A stretch of DNA of 37,639 nucleotides from Segatella copri. Its GTDB lineage: Bacteria > Bacteroidota > Bacteroidia > Bacteroidales > Bacteroidaceae. The DNA is taken from positions 1 to 37,639 of the forward strand of contig NZ_VZCB01000047.1 in assembly GCF_009494395.1 (NCBI RefSeq). The letters are read 5' to 3'. How positions within the stretch are numbered: position 1 is the first letter of the stretch; each line of letters begins with the position of its first letter. Under the pieces are notes generated by a model that worked only from the letters and a program-made list of their open reading frames with translations, searched no databases and had not been told where the DNA came from. The translations under genes and the position numbers were made by a program. Positions 23,223-30,766 of this stretch are shown one piece after another.

Positions 23223-24452
23223 ATGGTTTTAAATTACATTTGGATAGCATTTTTCGTGATTGCGTTCATCTTCGCACTCATCGGATTGGCAATGGGAGAT
23301 ACAACTATCTTCCAGAAGATTGTAGATTCCACCTTCGACTCATCCAAGAATGCCTTCGAGATTTCTCTCGGACTGACGGGCGTGCTCGCCCTCTGGCTTG
23401 GCATCATGAAGATTGGAGAGAAGGCGGGAGTAGTGAATGTGTTGGCCAGAGCACTCAGCCCGGTCTTCACCCGTCTCTTCCCTGACATTCCGAAGAACCA
23501 TCCGGTGATGGGAAGCATCTTCATGAATATCGCTTCGAATATGCTGGGACTCGATAATGCGGCGACGCCTACCGGATTGAAGGCGATGCAGCAGATGCAG
23601 GAACTCAATACGAAGAAGGATACGGCAACGAACCCGATGATTATGTTCCTGGTTCTGAACACCTCAGGACTCACCATCATCCCTACCACCATCCTTGCCT
23701 TCCGTGCCTCCTATGGTGCAGCCCAGCCTACGGATGTCTTCATCCCTATTCTGATGGCTACGCTCGTGGCTACGCTTGCCGGAATCATCATCACTTCGCT
23801 CTGGCAGCGCATCAACATCCTGCAGCCGGTATTGCTCGCTACTCTGTTGGGAATGTGCGCCTTCGTAGGTATTATCATCTGGGGATTCGGACAGATGGAC
23901 AAGGATACGATGAACACGGTTACCACCTTGGCTTCTAACATGATTCTCCTGGGCATCATCCTCTGCTTCATCCTGGCTGGTTTCTGGAAGAAAGTGAATG
24001 TTTATGATGCATTTATCGAGGGAGCGAAGGAAGGTTTTACTACTGCGGTGAAGATTATCCCTTATCTCGTAGCTATCCTCGTGGGCATCGGCGTGTTCCG
24101 TGCTTCGGGAGCGATGGATATGGTGATTCAAGGCATTTCGTGGTCGGTAGAACAATGCGGCTTGAATGCCGATTTCGTAGGCGCCCTGCCTACCGCCATC
24201 ATGAAACCGCTATCGGGAAGTGGTGCACGAGGCATGATGCTGGAGGCGATGAAGAACTATGGTCCTGATTCGTTTGTGGGCAGATTGAGCTGCATCTTCC
24301 AGGGTTCCACCGACACCACCTTCTATATATTGGCTGTATATTTCGGAAGCGTAAGTATCAGGAATACCCGTCACGCCGTAGCTTGCGGCCTGCTCGCCGA
24401 TTTGGCAGGAGTCATCGCAGCAATCGCTATTGCATATTTATTCTTCGGATAA
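23223..24452 (+). CDS. SpmA/SpmB-like double Gate-domain membrane protein (409 aa)
   Basis: The protein is a fusion-like arrangement of two nucleoside-recognition/Gate modules: an SpmA-like N-half (about 35-180: MKIGEKAG, LFPDIPKNHPVMGSIFMN, NMLGLDNAATPTGLKAM, NTSGLTIIPTTI) and an SpmB-like C-half (about 255-405: AFIEGAKEGFTTAVKIIPYL, ALPTAIMKPLSGSGARGMM, QGSTDTTFYILAVYFGSV). About nine membrane helices are expected. In spore formers SpmA and SpmB act in spore maturation; in non-sporing Bacteroidales the role is unknown, perhaps transport. The ATG at 23223 (MVLNYIWIAF) is preferred over 23196. It has its own promoter with the 32-bp repeat array. Confidence 0.85.
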   Translation: MVLNYIWIAFFVIAFIFALIGLAMGDTTIFQKIVDSTFDSSKNAFEISLGLTGVLALWLGIMKIGEKAGVVNVLARALSPVFTRLFPDIPKNHPVMGSIFMNIASNMLGLDNAATPTGLKAMQQMQELNTKKDTATNPMIMFLVLNTSGLTIIPTTILAFRASYGAAQPTDVFIPILMATLVATLAGIIITSLWQRINILQPVLLATLLGMCAFVGIIIWGFGQMDKDTMNTVTTLASNMILLGIILCFILAGFWKKVNVYDAFIEGAKEGFTTAVKIIPYLVAILVGIGVFRASGAMDMVIQGISWSVEQCGLNADFVGALPTAIMKPLSGSGARGMMLEAMKNYGPDSFVGRLSCIFQGSTDTTFYILAVYFGSVSIRNTRHAVACGLLADLAGVIAAIAIAYLFFG

Positions 24453-24553
24453 GAGTCTCCCACAGATTTCACAGATTTACACAGATAATCTTTGAATGAC
24501 GGCGCAAGCCCAATTTAACATTTAACACTTAACATTCAACATTAAGAAAGATA
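24453..24553. repeat. Short tandem repeats ahead of the flippase gene
   Basis: CACAGATTT-like units occur three times at about 24464-24488, and a 7-bp unit AACATTT (variants AACACTT, AACATTC, AACATTA) occurs four times in tandem at 24517-24544, ending 9 bp before the flippase ATG. No consensus promoter is clear. Such simple repeats are common in this group. Confidence 0.6.
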
Positions 24554-26017
24554 ATGGCAAGTTTAAAATCACTCGCAAAGGATACCGCCATCTATGGTTT
24601 GAGCAGTATCATCGGCAGATTCCTCAACTATCTGCTTGTACCACTCTATACGGCTAAGATCAGCGCCGCCAGTGGTGGTTATGGTGTCATCACCAACATG
24701 TACGCCTATACGGCGTTACTCCTCGTTATCCTGACCTACGGAATGGAGACCACCTTCTTCCGTTTTGTCAACAAGGAGGGAGAAAACTCAGAAAAGGTTT
24801 ATCACACGGTATTGAGCATGGTGGGATTCACTTCCCTACTCTTCATTGCCCTGGTATTCCTCTTCATCACGCCATTGAGCGATGCGATGGGCTACGCCGA
24901 CCATCCGGCTTATGTATGGACCATGTTCGTAACCGTGGCTATTGATGCCTTCCAGTGCATCCCGTTCGCTTACCTCAGATACAAGAAGCGCCCGCTGAAG
25001 TTTGCTGCCTTCAAGTTGCTCTTCATCGGTCTGAACATTGCGCTCAACCTGGTTTACTACGTCATCATGGATGGTCACGATGTGGGTTATGCTTTCTACA
25101 TTAACCTGGTTTGCACCGCATCCATCACCTTCTGTTTCTACAAGGAACTGAAGGAAGGATTCATGGGCGAGAAATGTTCCTGGAGCGAATGTAAGGTGCT
25201 CGTCAGGAAGATGATGGGCTACAGTTGGCCAATCCTCGTGCTCGGTATTGCCGGTATTCTGAACCAGACAGCCGACAAGATTCTCTTCCCTTACATCTAT
25301 GAGAAGGGCGATGCGCATGCGCAGCTCGGAATCTACGGAGCAGCCAGCAAGATTGCGATGATTATGGCGATGATTACCCAGGCTTTCCGCTATGCTTATG
25401 AGCCGTTCGTATTCGGCAAGGCAAAGGATAAGGACAACCGACAGACTTACGCTTCGGCGATGAAATATTTCGTCATCTTCACCCTGCTCGCCTTCCTGGT
25501 GGTAGTAGGTTATCTGGATATATTGCGCCACATCATCGGTCGCGACTACTGGGATGGTTTGAAGGTAGTGCCTATCGTAATGGCTGCCGAAATCATGATG
25601 GGAGTATATTTCAACCTCAGTTTCTGGTACAAGCTCATCGACAAGACCATCTGGGGTGCTTACTTCTCGGGCATCGGTTGTGCGGTATTGATTGCCATCA
25701 ACGTTATCTTCGTACCTATCTATGGTTACATTGCCTGTGCCTGGGCTGGTTTCGCTGGATATGGAACGGCGATGCTTCTCTCCTACTTCGTGGGTCAGAA
25801 GAAGTATCCTATCAACTATCCGGTGAAAGAGATTATGATTTATGTGGTTCTTGCCCTCATCCTCTTCGCAGGAATGACCGAGGCTAACAGATACTTCTCC
25901 AGTAGAATCGCCTGCCTCATCAACACGGTGCTCATCCTCATCTTCGCCGCCTATCTCGTGAAGAAGGATTTCCCATTAAAGAGTCTGCCAGTGGTGGGAA
26001 AGTACTTTAGAAAGTAA
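24554..26017 (+). CDS. Polysaccharide-type flippase, MOP superfamily (487 aa)
   Basis: A membrane protein with about 14 hydrophobic helices. The N-terminus SLAKDTAIYGLSSIIGRFLNYLLVPLYT is the typical opening of Wzx-like lipid-linked oligosaccharide flippases of the MOP (MATE/MVF) superfamily. A charged loop NQTADKILFPYI, the conserved motif AYEPFVFGKAKD and hydrophobic C-terminal helices follow. It should flip a lipid-linked glycan precursor (surface polysaccharide) or related lipid across the inner membrane. There are no glycosyltransferase genes beside it in this window, so it is not part of a capsule locus here; the substrate is unknown. It is co-oriented with the SpmAB-like gene 101 bp upstream. 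Confidence 0.88.
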   Translation: MASLKSLAKDTAIYGLSSIIGRFLNYLLVPLYTAKISAASGGYGVITNMYAYTALLLVILTYGMETTFFRFVNKEGENSEKVYHTVLSMVGFTSLLFIALVFLFITPLSDAMGYADHPAYVWTMFVTVAIDAFQCIPFAYLRYKKRPLKFAAFKLLFIGLNIALNLVYYVIMDGHDVGYAFYINLVCTASITFCFYKELKEGFMGEKCSWSECKVLVRKMMGYSWPILVLGIAGILNQTADKILFPYIYEKGDAHAQLGIYGAASKIAMIMAMITQAFRYAYEPFVFGKAKDKDNRQTYASAMKYFVIFTLLAFLVVVGYLDILRHIIGRDYWDGLKVVPIVMAAEIMMGVYFNLSFWYKLIDKTIWGAYFSGIGCAVLIAINVIFVPIYGYIACAWAGFAGYGTAMLLSYFVGQKKYPINYPVKEIMIYVVLALILFAGMTEANRYFSSRIACLINTVLILIFAAYLVKKDFPLKSLPVVGKYFRK

Positions 26018-26048
26018 GAGATTCCAATCATTGATTGACTATATTCCA

Positions 26049-26085
26049 AGAAGTCCGTGGACAATCTGCAAGTCCGCGGACTTCT
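26049..26085. repeat. Palindromes of the AAGTCCGCGGACTT family
   Basis: AAGTCCGCGGACTT (26070-26083) is a perfect 14-bp palindrome. A sister copy AAGTCCGTGGAC lies at 26051-26062. The outer words AGAAGTCC (26049-26056) and GGACTTCT (26078-26085) also pair, so alternative hairpins are possible. It lies 31 bp after the flippase stop and could serve as its terminator, but has only a short T-run. Confidence 0.6.
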
Positions 26086-26147
26086 CGTTTAATCAGGTCC
26101 AAGAAATTAAATATTAAGTGCAAGGAGACCGTTTTTAAAGGATTTCC

Positions 26148-26177
26148 ACTAGGCTCAGCAGAGCTGCTGAGCCTAGT
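26148..26177. repeat. 30-bp palindrome, 14-bp arms
   Basis: ACTAGGCTCAGCAG (26148-26161) and CTGCTGAGCCTAGT (26164-26177) are exact reverse complements around AG. A diverged copy, GTCAGCAGACCTGCCGAGCC and following bases, lies at about 26198-26222. Strong stem, no T-run. Confidence 0.7.
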
Positions 26178-26235
26178 CAGCAAGTCTGTTCACTGCAGTC
26201 AGCAGACCTGCCGAGCCTAGTGACAACACCCTTTA

Positions 26236-26360
26236 ATCGTACAACTATAAACCTTTTAGTTGTACGACTATAACCCTTTTAGTTGTACAACTATACCCCC
26301 ATTGGTCGTACAACAATACACCTTTTAGTTGTACAACTAGAGACCCATTGATTGTACAAC
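26236..26360. repeat. Six 10-bp palindromes at exact 23-bp spacing
   Basis: The GTAC centres lie at 26239, 26262, 26285, 26308, 26331 and 26354, each 23 bp apart. Cores are ATCGTACAAC, GTTGTACGAC, GTTGTACAAC, GTCGTACAAC, GTTGTACAAC and ATTGTACAAC. Spacers of 13 bp are of two kinds, ending CCTTTTA or CCCATTG. The array ends 39 bp before the ATG of the 179-aa gene. It looks like a multi-site operator or a tandem repeat of a palindromic word. Confidence 0.88.
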
Positions 26361-26399
26361 TGGACTTTTCATTTTATACATCAAAAACTGAAAAAGAGC

Positions 26400-26939
26400 A
26401 TGAGAAAGATACTACAGGACAAGATCAATATGAACGATATCAACAAGATATGCATCATGACACAAGGTAAGGAGAACGACCACCGGAAGGAAGAGCTTTA
26501 CCAACTCACCTTCGATGAAAACGACCGCGTATCGTTCAATGCACTTTGGGCTTTAACCCATTTCGATGAAGCCAACAACCCGTGGCTCTTTCAGAAGCAC
26601 AATGAACTGATAGACCGGGTTCTCGCAGAGAAGAATGAGACCAAGCGCCGCCTGATGCTCCATCTTCTTCTCCGTCAGCCTTTCGAGGAAGAATCACTCC
26701 GCTCCGATTTCATCGATTTCTGCATCGCCAAGATTACCGCCTGTTCCCAGCCCTACGCCATCCGCTGCTACTGCATGAAGCTCGCCTACGAGCAGATGAA
26801 GTACTATCCCGAACTCCTCAAAGAGTTAAGAATGGCTCTGGATATGCTGGAGCAAGAGGTTCTTTCCCCAGGATTATTATCAGCAAAAAAGCAAATTATG
26901 AAGAAAATCAAGCGAAGCCTTGGAAAATTCGGGAAATAG
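26400..26939 (+). CDS. Protein of unknown function, helical, possibly HEAT-repeat-like (179 aa)
   Basis: I do not recognise a named family. The ATG at 26400 (MRKILQDKINMNDINKICIM) is preferred over the one at 26352, which lies inside the palindrome array. The sequence is predicted almost wholly alpha-helical with repeated amphipathic helix pairs (RKEELYQLTFDENDRVSFNA, LWALTHFDEANNPWLFQK, RRLMLHLLLRQPF, PYAIRCYCMKLAYEQMKYYP), resembling HEAT-type solenoids such as DNA-alkylation-repair-like folds. It has no signal peptide or membrane segment. Near its 3' end a TAnnTTTG promoter begins the next unit. The 23-bp-spaced palindromes directly upstream suggest particular regulation. Confidence 0.7.
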   Translation: MRKILQDKINMNDINKICIMTQGKENDHRKEELYQLTFDENDRVSFNALWALTHFDEANNPWLFQKHNELIDRVLAEKNETKRRLMLHLLLRQPFEEESLRSDFIDFCIAKITACSQPYAIRCYCMKLAYEQMKYYPELLKELRMALDMLEQEVLSPGLLSAKKQIMKKIKRSLGKFGK

Positions 26940-26950
26940 TCGTAACTTTG
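26920..26950 (+). promoter_or_regulatory. Promoter for the 53-codon ORF and Fic gene
   Basis: TTG (26920-26922) and TAACTTTG (26943-26950) are 20 nt apart. The -33 element lies inside the end of the 179-aa gene and the -7 motif begins 3 bp after its stop. It would drive the small ORF (26987) and fic (27167). Confidence 0.6.
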
Positions 26951-26986
26951 CAAACGTAATATTCTAACAATATAATACATAAATGG

Positions 26987-27148
26987 ATGGAGATACAACT
27001 GAACGATTATCACAAGAAAGTCAATGCCCAAAAGATGGCTTCCATGGCTTATTGGCGAGAGCATCCGCTTTCGCTGGAAGAGTGCTTAGCTCAATTCAAG
27101 CGCTTGCGGGAACAACGGCTTGCAAGGGAGTCTAAATTGCAAAGTTAA
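26987..27148 (+). CDS. Small ORF upstream of fic, candidate antitoxin or regulator (53 aa)
   Basis: The frame runs from ATG 26987-26989 to TAA 27146-27148. The product starts MEIQLNDYHKKVNAQ and includes MAYWREHPLSLEECLAQF and KRLREQRLARESKL, giving a charged, helical and basic C-terminus with no signal peptide. It follows a TAnnTTTG promoter by 36 bp and its stop is 18 bp before the fic ATG, an arrangement seen in toxin-antitoxin operons. An overlapping frame from ATG 26983 (50 codons) is also open but less protein-like. I know no family for it; coding status is inferred from position and composition. Confidence 0.5.
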   Translation: MEIQLNDYHKKVNAQKMASMAYWREHPLSLEECLAQFKRLREQRLARESKLQS

Positions 27149-27166
27149 ATATCAAGCATTACATCT

Positions 27167-28375
27167 ATGAATAAAGATAATATCAACGAGTTCGCATCCT
27201 TCGATGAGTATCTTCGACAAGGAGAGCCTTCGCAGAAGGAAAGTGCCGAGAACTGGAAGACGGCTATCGGATTGCAGGCTGTAGATGGGCTGCAACCGTC
27301 GGCGTATCTCATAGATGTGGCTAAGCGAAATATCGAAGGGGAAATCTCTCTGGATGAAACCAGAAAACTGATTGACTCTTACTATCAGAGCAAGACGGTC
27401 CGTACACCTAAGGATGAAGACGAGGAAGAGGCAGATAAGGTTTCTGCCAACATCGCAAAGATTCTCGCCAGCAAAACCTTTGCCTTCAATACCAACGGAT
27501 ATGTTTCCCTGCACCGAAGAATTTTCGAGGGAGTATTCAAGCACGCAGGAGAAATCCGCCAATACGATATTTCCAAGAAAGAATGGGTGCTCGAAGGAGA
27601 TTCCGTAAACTACCTGAATTGGGAAGACTTGCGAAGAGCCTTGGATTGGGATATTGAGCAGGAGAAGAACTTCTCATATAAAGGTCTGACGGATGATGAG
27701 AAGATTGAGCATATTGCCAAATTTGTATCTGGTATCTGGCAAATCCACGCTTTCAGAGAGGGCAACACCCGAACCACGGCGATTTTCACCATCCAATATC
27801 TCCGTTCGTTAGGATATGAAGTGAACTACGAAATGTTCGCCAAGCATTCCTGGTATTTCCGCAATGCCCTAGTTCGTGCCAACTATCGCAACATTCAGAA
27901 AGGCATTGATTACTCTCCTATCTACCTGGTTCGTTTCTTCAGAAACTTACTCCTAAAAGATGGTTGGGTTCTCAAGAACAGATATTTGCATATCCGGCCG
28001 ACTGATGATTGGAAAGAGCAGCCGAACTTAAATTCTCAAACAGGAAGTGGACAGAAAAACAACTTCATAAATAAAGACGGAGAAGAAAATGTCCCAAGTT
28101 CGTCCCAAGCTTGTCCCAAGTTCGTCCCAAGTTCGTCCCAAGTAGAAGAACTCATTATACGTATAAATAAAGATTATCTATCCATCGGTGATATAATGAA
28201 CCTGTTTGGATTAAAGAACAGGACAAGATTCAGAAAGGAGTACATTACCCCTGCCCTAGCCGAAGGAGCCTTGGAGATGAAATACCCAAACACCCCAAGA
28301 CATCCACGCCAGCAATATCGGATGACAGAGCTGGCAAAGACTTGGAAAGAAGGGTATGAGAAAAAGAATAAATAA
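27167..28375 (+). CDS. Fic family protein with variant active site and C-terminal winged helix (402 aa)
   Basis: Fic proteins transfer AMP or related groups to target hydroxyls. The active-site loop is H194-AFREGNTR-202, where the usual motif is HPFxxGNGR: the catalytic His, Phe, Glu and Arg are kept, but Pro is Ala and the second Gly is Thr. An N-terminal region (about 33-72) resembles the VbhA-like inhibitory helix, with E57-G58 in NIEGE, though the usual Ser/Thr four residues before the Glu is Lys. This would make it a self-inhibited Fic. After the Fic core comes a Ser/Pro-rich linker (309-326) encoded by five 11-bp tandem units, then a winged-helix-like C-terminal domain (about 328-395). 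The target is unknown. Confidence 0.88.
   Translation: MNKDNINEFASFDEYLRQGEPSQKESAENWKTAIGLQAVDGLQPSAYLIDVAKRNIEGEISLDETRKLIDSYYQSKTVRTPKDEDEEEADKVSANIAKILASKTFAFNTNGYVSLHRRIFEGVFKHAGEIRQYDISKKEWVLEGDSVNYLNWEDLRRALDWDIEQEKNFSYKGLTDDEKIEHIAKFVSGIWQIHAFREGNTRTTAIFTIQYLRSLGYEVNYEMFAKHSWYFRNALVRANYRNIQKGIDYSPIYLVRFFRNLLLKDGWVLKNRYLHIRPTDDWKEQPNLNSQTGSGQKNNFINKDGEENVPSSSQACPKFVPSSSQVEELIIRINKDYLSIGDIMNLFGLKNRTRFRKEYITPALAEGALEMKYPNTPRHPRQQYRMTELAKTWKEGYEKKNK
28091..28145 (+). repeat. Five 11-bp tandem repeats inside fic
   Basis: Units start at 28091, 28102, 28113, 28124 and 28135: GTCCCAAGTTC, GTCCCAAGCTT, GTCCCAAGTTC, GTCCCAAGTTC, GTCCCAAGTAG. Eleven is not a multiple of three, so three units make one 11-residue peptide period (VPSSSQACPKF then VPSSSQV). 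Loss or gain of one or two units would remove the C-terminal domain. Confidence 0.9.
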
Positions 28376-28408
28376 CATCATAATAAAAATAGAAAACAAA
28401 AACAAGTA

Positions 28409-30550
28409 ATGAAGAAAAAAGCAACGGTCCTTATCGCCTCTATCATGGCGTTCTGCGGAATCAATACCGCTCACGCTGACGAGGGAATGTGGACGATTTA
28501 CAACTTGCCTAACGCTGTATATGAGATGATGCAGCGCGAAGGCTTCAGTATGACTTACGACCAGCTCTACAACGGCGAGAACGCCTTGAAGAATGCTGTG
28601 GTTAACTTCTCTGGCTATTGCTCAGGCGTAGTCGTTTCTCCAGACGGTTTGGTATTTACCAACCACCATTGCGGTTTCGAGGCTATCAGAAGCCACTCTA
28701 CCGTGGAGCACGACTATATGCTCAACGGTTTCTTTGCTAAATCTTACGCAGAGGAATTGCCTAACGAGAATATGTTCGTCAGCTTTATGGTTGAACAGAA
28801 AGATGTAACCGATAAGGTGATGAGCCTCGGATACGAGAAACTCGACAACAAGAAGCGCGATGAACTCATCGATTCTCTGGAGAATGAGATGACCAAAGAG
28901 GTGAAGAAGAACGATTCTACCCTCCATATCACCGTTCAGCCTTTCTACGAGGGCAACAAGTGGTACGCTACTACTTACCGCGATTTCACCGACCTACGTT
29001 TGGTTTTCACCGTACCAAAGTCAATGGGTAAGTTTGGTGGCGATACCGACAACTGGATGTGGCCTCGCCAGACCTGCGACTTCTCTGTATTCCGCATCTA
29101 TGCCGACCCTAAGACCAATGGTCCTGCTGCCTACAGCAAGGACAATGTGCCTTATCATCCAAAGCGTTGGGCACAGGTTTCTCTCCAGGGTTATAAGGAT
29201 GGCGACTATGCGATGACCATGGGTTACCCAGGCAGCACAGAACGCTATCTTTCAAGCTACGGAATCCAGACCATGCGCGATGCTGAGAATGCGCCTCGTG
29301 CCCAGGTTCGTGGCGTAAAGCAGGAGGTGATGCAGAAGCACATGCGTGCCGACGAGGCTGTCCGCATCAAGTACGACAGCAAGTACGCCAGCTCTTCCAA
29401 CTACTGGAAGAATGCCCTCGGTATGAACAAGTGTATCGACTCTATCGGCATCGTGAATCTGAAGCGTGAGTACGAAACCCGTCTCCGTGCTTGGCAGGAT
29501 ACAGCCAAGGCTGCCAACGACCTCGCCCACAAAGTAGATTTCGATAAACTCGCCAAGCTTTACAAGGAGAGCGCAGACGTGAAGTATGCCTGGACCAACT
29601 TCTCTGAATCTTTCACAAGAAGAAGCAACATCGAGTTCTCTACCCGTGCCATCAAGCTCCAGACCAACATGGAGGTGAAGGGTCCTGAGAAGAACAAGAA
29701 GAAGCAGTATCATGAGTTTGAAGATAACTCTGCAGAATGGGATATGGCGCTCGATAAGGAGGTGCTCGCTACCCTTCTGAAGAACTACAAGGAGCACGTA
29801 GATGCAAAATGGTTGCCTAAGTTCTACAAGACCATCGACGCTGAGTTTGGCGGCGACTACGCCAAGTATGTGGATTATCTCTGGGAGAAGTCGCTCATCA
29901 TGAAGAAGGGTGCCAAGCTCTATTTCAACAAGAAGGGATATGAGAAGGATCCAGGCGTAAGCTTCGGTATGGATCTGAACGATGTATATGGTGATTTCGC
30001 TGCTCAGATGGGCAGCATCAACGATAGCATCGCCGAGCAGGAGAAGTATCTCTGTGCTGCCAAGCTCCGTATGGAGGAGGACATGCCTCACTACAGCGAC
30101 GCCAACTTCACCATGCGATTGAGCTATGGTCAGGTAGGCGGTTTCGACCTCGGTGGCAAGCCATCAGGCTATTATACCACAGCCGAGAGTATCGTTGAGA
30201 AGATGAAGCAGGGCGATAAGGTCATCGATTACTACGCTGAGCCTATCATGCACGAGCTTCTCTCTGAGAAGGATTTCGGCAAGTATCAGGATAAGACGAC
30301 TGGCAAGATGCAGCTCTGCTTCCTCACCAACAACGATATTACCGGTGGTAATTCTGGTAGCCCTATGTTCAACGGCAAGGGTGAGTTGATTGGTCTTGCC
30401 TTCGATGGCAACTGGGACAGCCTCAGCTCTGACATCAACTTCGACAAGCGTCTGGCTCGCTGCATCGGTGTGGACATCCGCTATGTGCTCTACCTGATGG
30501 ATAAGTGGGGACATGCAGACCGCCTCTTGAAGGAAATCAATGCGAAGTAA
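28409..30550 (+). CDS. S46-family dipeptidyl peptidase, DPP7-like (713 aa)
   Basis: This secreted serine exopeptidase removes dipeptides from the N-terminus of peptides in the periplasm, helping use protein as food. A signal peptide covers about residues 1-23 (MKKKATVLIASIMAFCGINTAHA). The chymotrypsin-like fold shows the catalytic histidine region FTNHHCGF (H86-H87) and nucleophile S649 in TGGNSGSPMFN. The helical domain characteristic of S46 lies between them. The residue 18 positions after the Ser decides specificity in the family: Arg in DPP11 (acidic P1), Gly in DPP7 (hydrophobic P1). Here it is Gly667 in FDGNW, so DPP7-like. It follows fic by 33 bp but has no visible promoter of its own, and ends with a strong terminator. 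Confidence 0.93.
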   Translation: MKKKATVLIASIMAFCGINTAHADEGMWTIYNLPNAVYEMMQREGFSMTYDQLYNGENALKNAVVNFSGYCSGVVVSPDGLVFTNHHCGFEAIRSHSTVEHDYMLNGFFAKSYAEELPNENMFVSFMVEQKDVTDKVMSLGYEKLDNKKRDELIDSLENEMTKEVKKNDSTLHITVQPFYEGNKWYATTYRDFTDLRLVFTVPKSMGKFGGDTDNWMWPRQTCDFSVFRIYADPKTNGPAAYSKDNVPYHPKRWAQVSLQGYKDGDYAMTMGYPGSTERYLSSYGIQTMRDAENAPRAQVRGVKQEVMQKHMRADEAVRIKYDSKYASSSNYWKNALGMNKCIDSIGIVNLKREYETRLRAWQDTAKAANDLAHKVDFDKLAKLYKESADVKYAWTNFSESFTRRSNIEFSTRAIKLQTNMEVKGPEKNKKKQYHEFEDNSAEWDMALDKEVLATLLKNYKEHVDAKWLPKFYKTIDAEFGGDYAKYVDYLWEKSLIMKKGAKLYFNKKGYEKDPGVSFGMDLNDVYGDFAAQMGSINDSIAEQEKYLCAAKLRMEEDMPHYSDANFTMRLSYGQVGGFDLGGKPSGYYTTAESIVEKMKQGDKVIDYYAEPIMHELLSEKDFGKYQDKTTGKMQLCFLTNNDITGGNSGSPMFNGKGELIGLAFDGNWDSLSSDINFDKRLARCIGVDIRYVLYLMDKWGHADRLLKEINAK

Positions 30551-30624
30551 ATCCTATCTCTGAATCAATAGAGATGATAGAATGGTTTATCCTGGGATAA
30601 AGATTAGTCTCAGGATGATATAAA

Positions 30625-30690
30625 AAGAGCGGAAAATCAGCTGTTAACTGTTAACCTGTTAACTCCTGGCTTTCCGCTCTTGTTTTATTT
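30625..30690. terminator. Bidirectional terminator between peptidase and GH2 genes
   Basis: AAGAGCGGAAA (30625-30635) and TTTCCGCTCTT (30671-30681) form a perfect 11-bp stem around a 35-nt loop that contains two GTTAAC-type words; TGTTTTATTT follows. A smaller hairpin ATCTCT/AGAGAT lies upstream at 30555-30574. It sits between convergent genes and can serve both. Confidence 0.78.
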
Positions 30691-30766
30691 AGTCTTTCTA
30701 TTCTTGTTATCTTGCTGATTTTTCAGTTTATTTTATCTTACAGATTCGCAACCTACAGAATTCCAA

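Larger units (their letters stand above)
26018..26399. other. 382-bp palindrome-rich region without genes
   Basis: Three unrelated palindromic families stand in order: AAGTCCGCGGACTT types (26049-26085), a 30-bp near-perfect palindrome on CTAGGCTCAGCAG (26148-26177) with a diverged partial copy near 26198-26222, and six GTTGTACAAC sites at 23-bp spacing (26236-26360). I see no TAnnTTTG promoter and no credible ORF. Confidence 0.7.

Noticed and set aside
26035..26220. 61-codon open frame in the palindrome region
   Set aside because: It runs through two palindromes and has no plausible promoter or family resemblance.
26236..26360. CRISPR-like reading of the GTTGTACAAC array
   Set aside because: The repeat is 10 bp with 13-bp spacers that are themselves related; there are no cas genes. 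CRISPR repeats and spacers are about 25-40 bp.
26983..27135. Alternative 50-codon frame overlapping the small ORF
   Set aside because: Its translation (many Gly/Ala/Ser, no clear helix) is less protein-like than the frame from 26987, and its stop is further from fic.
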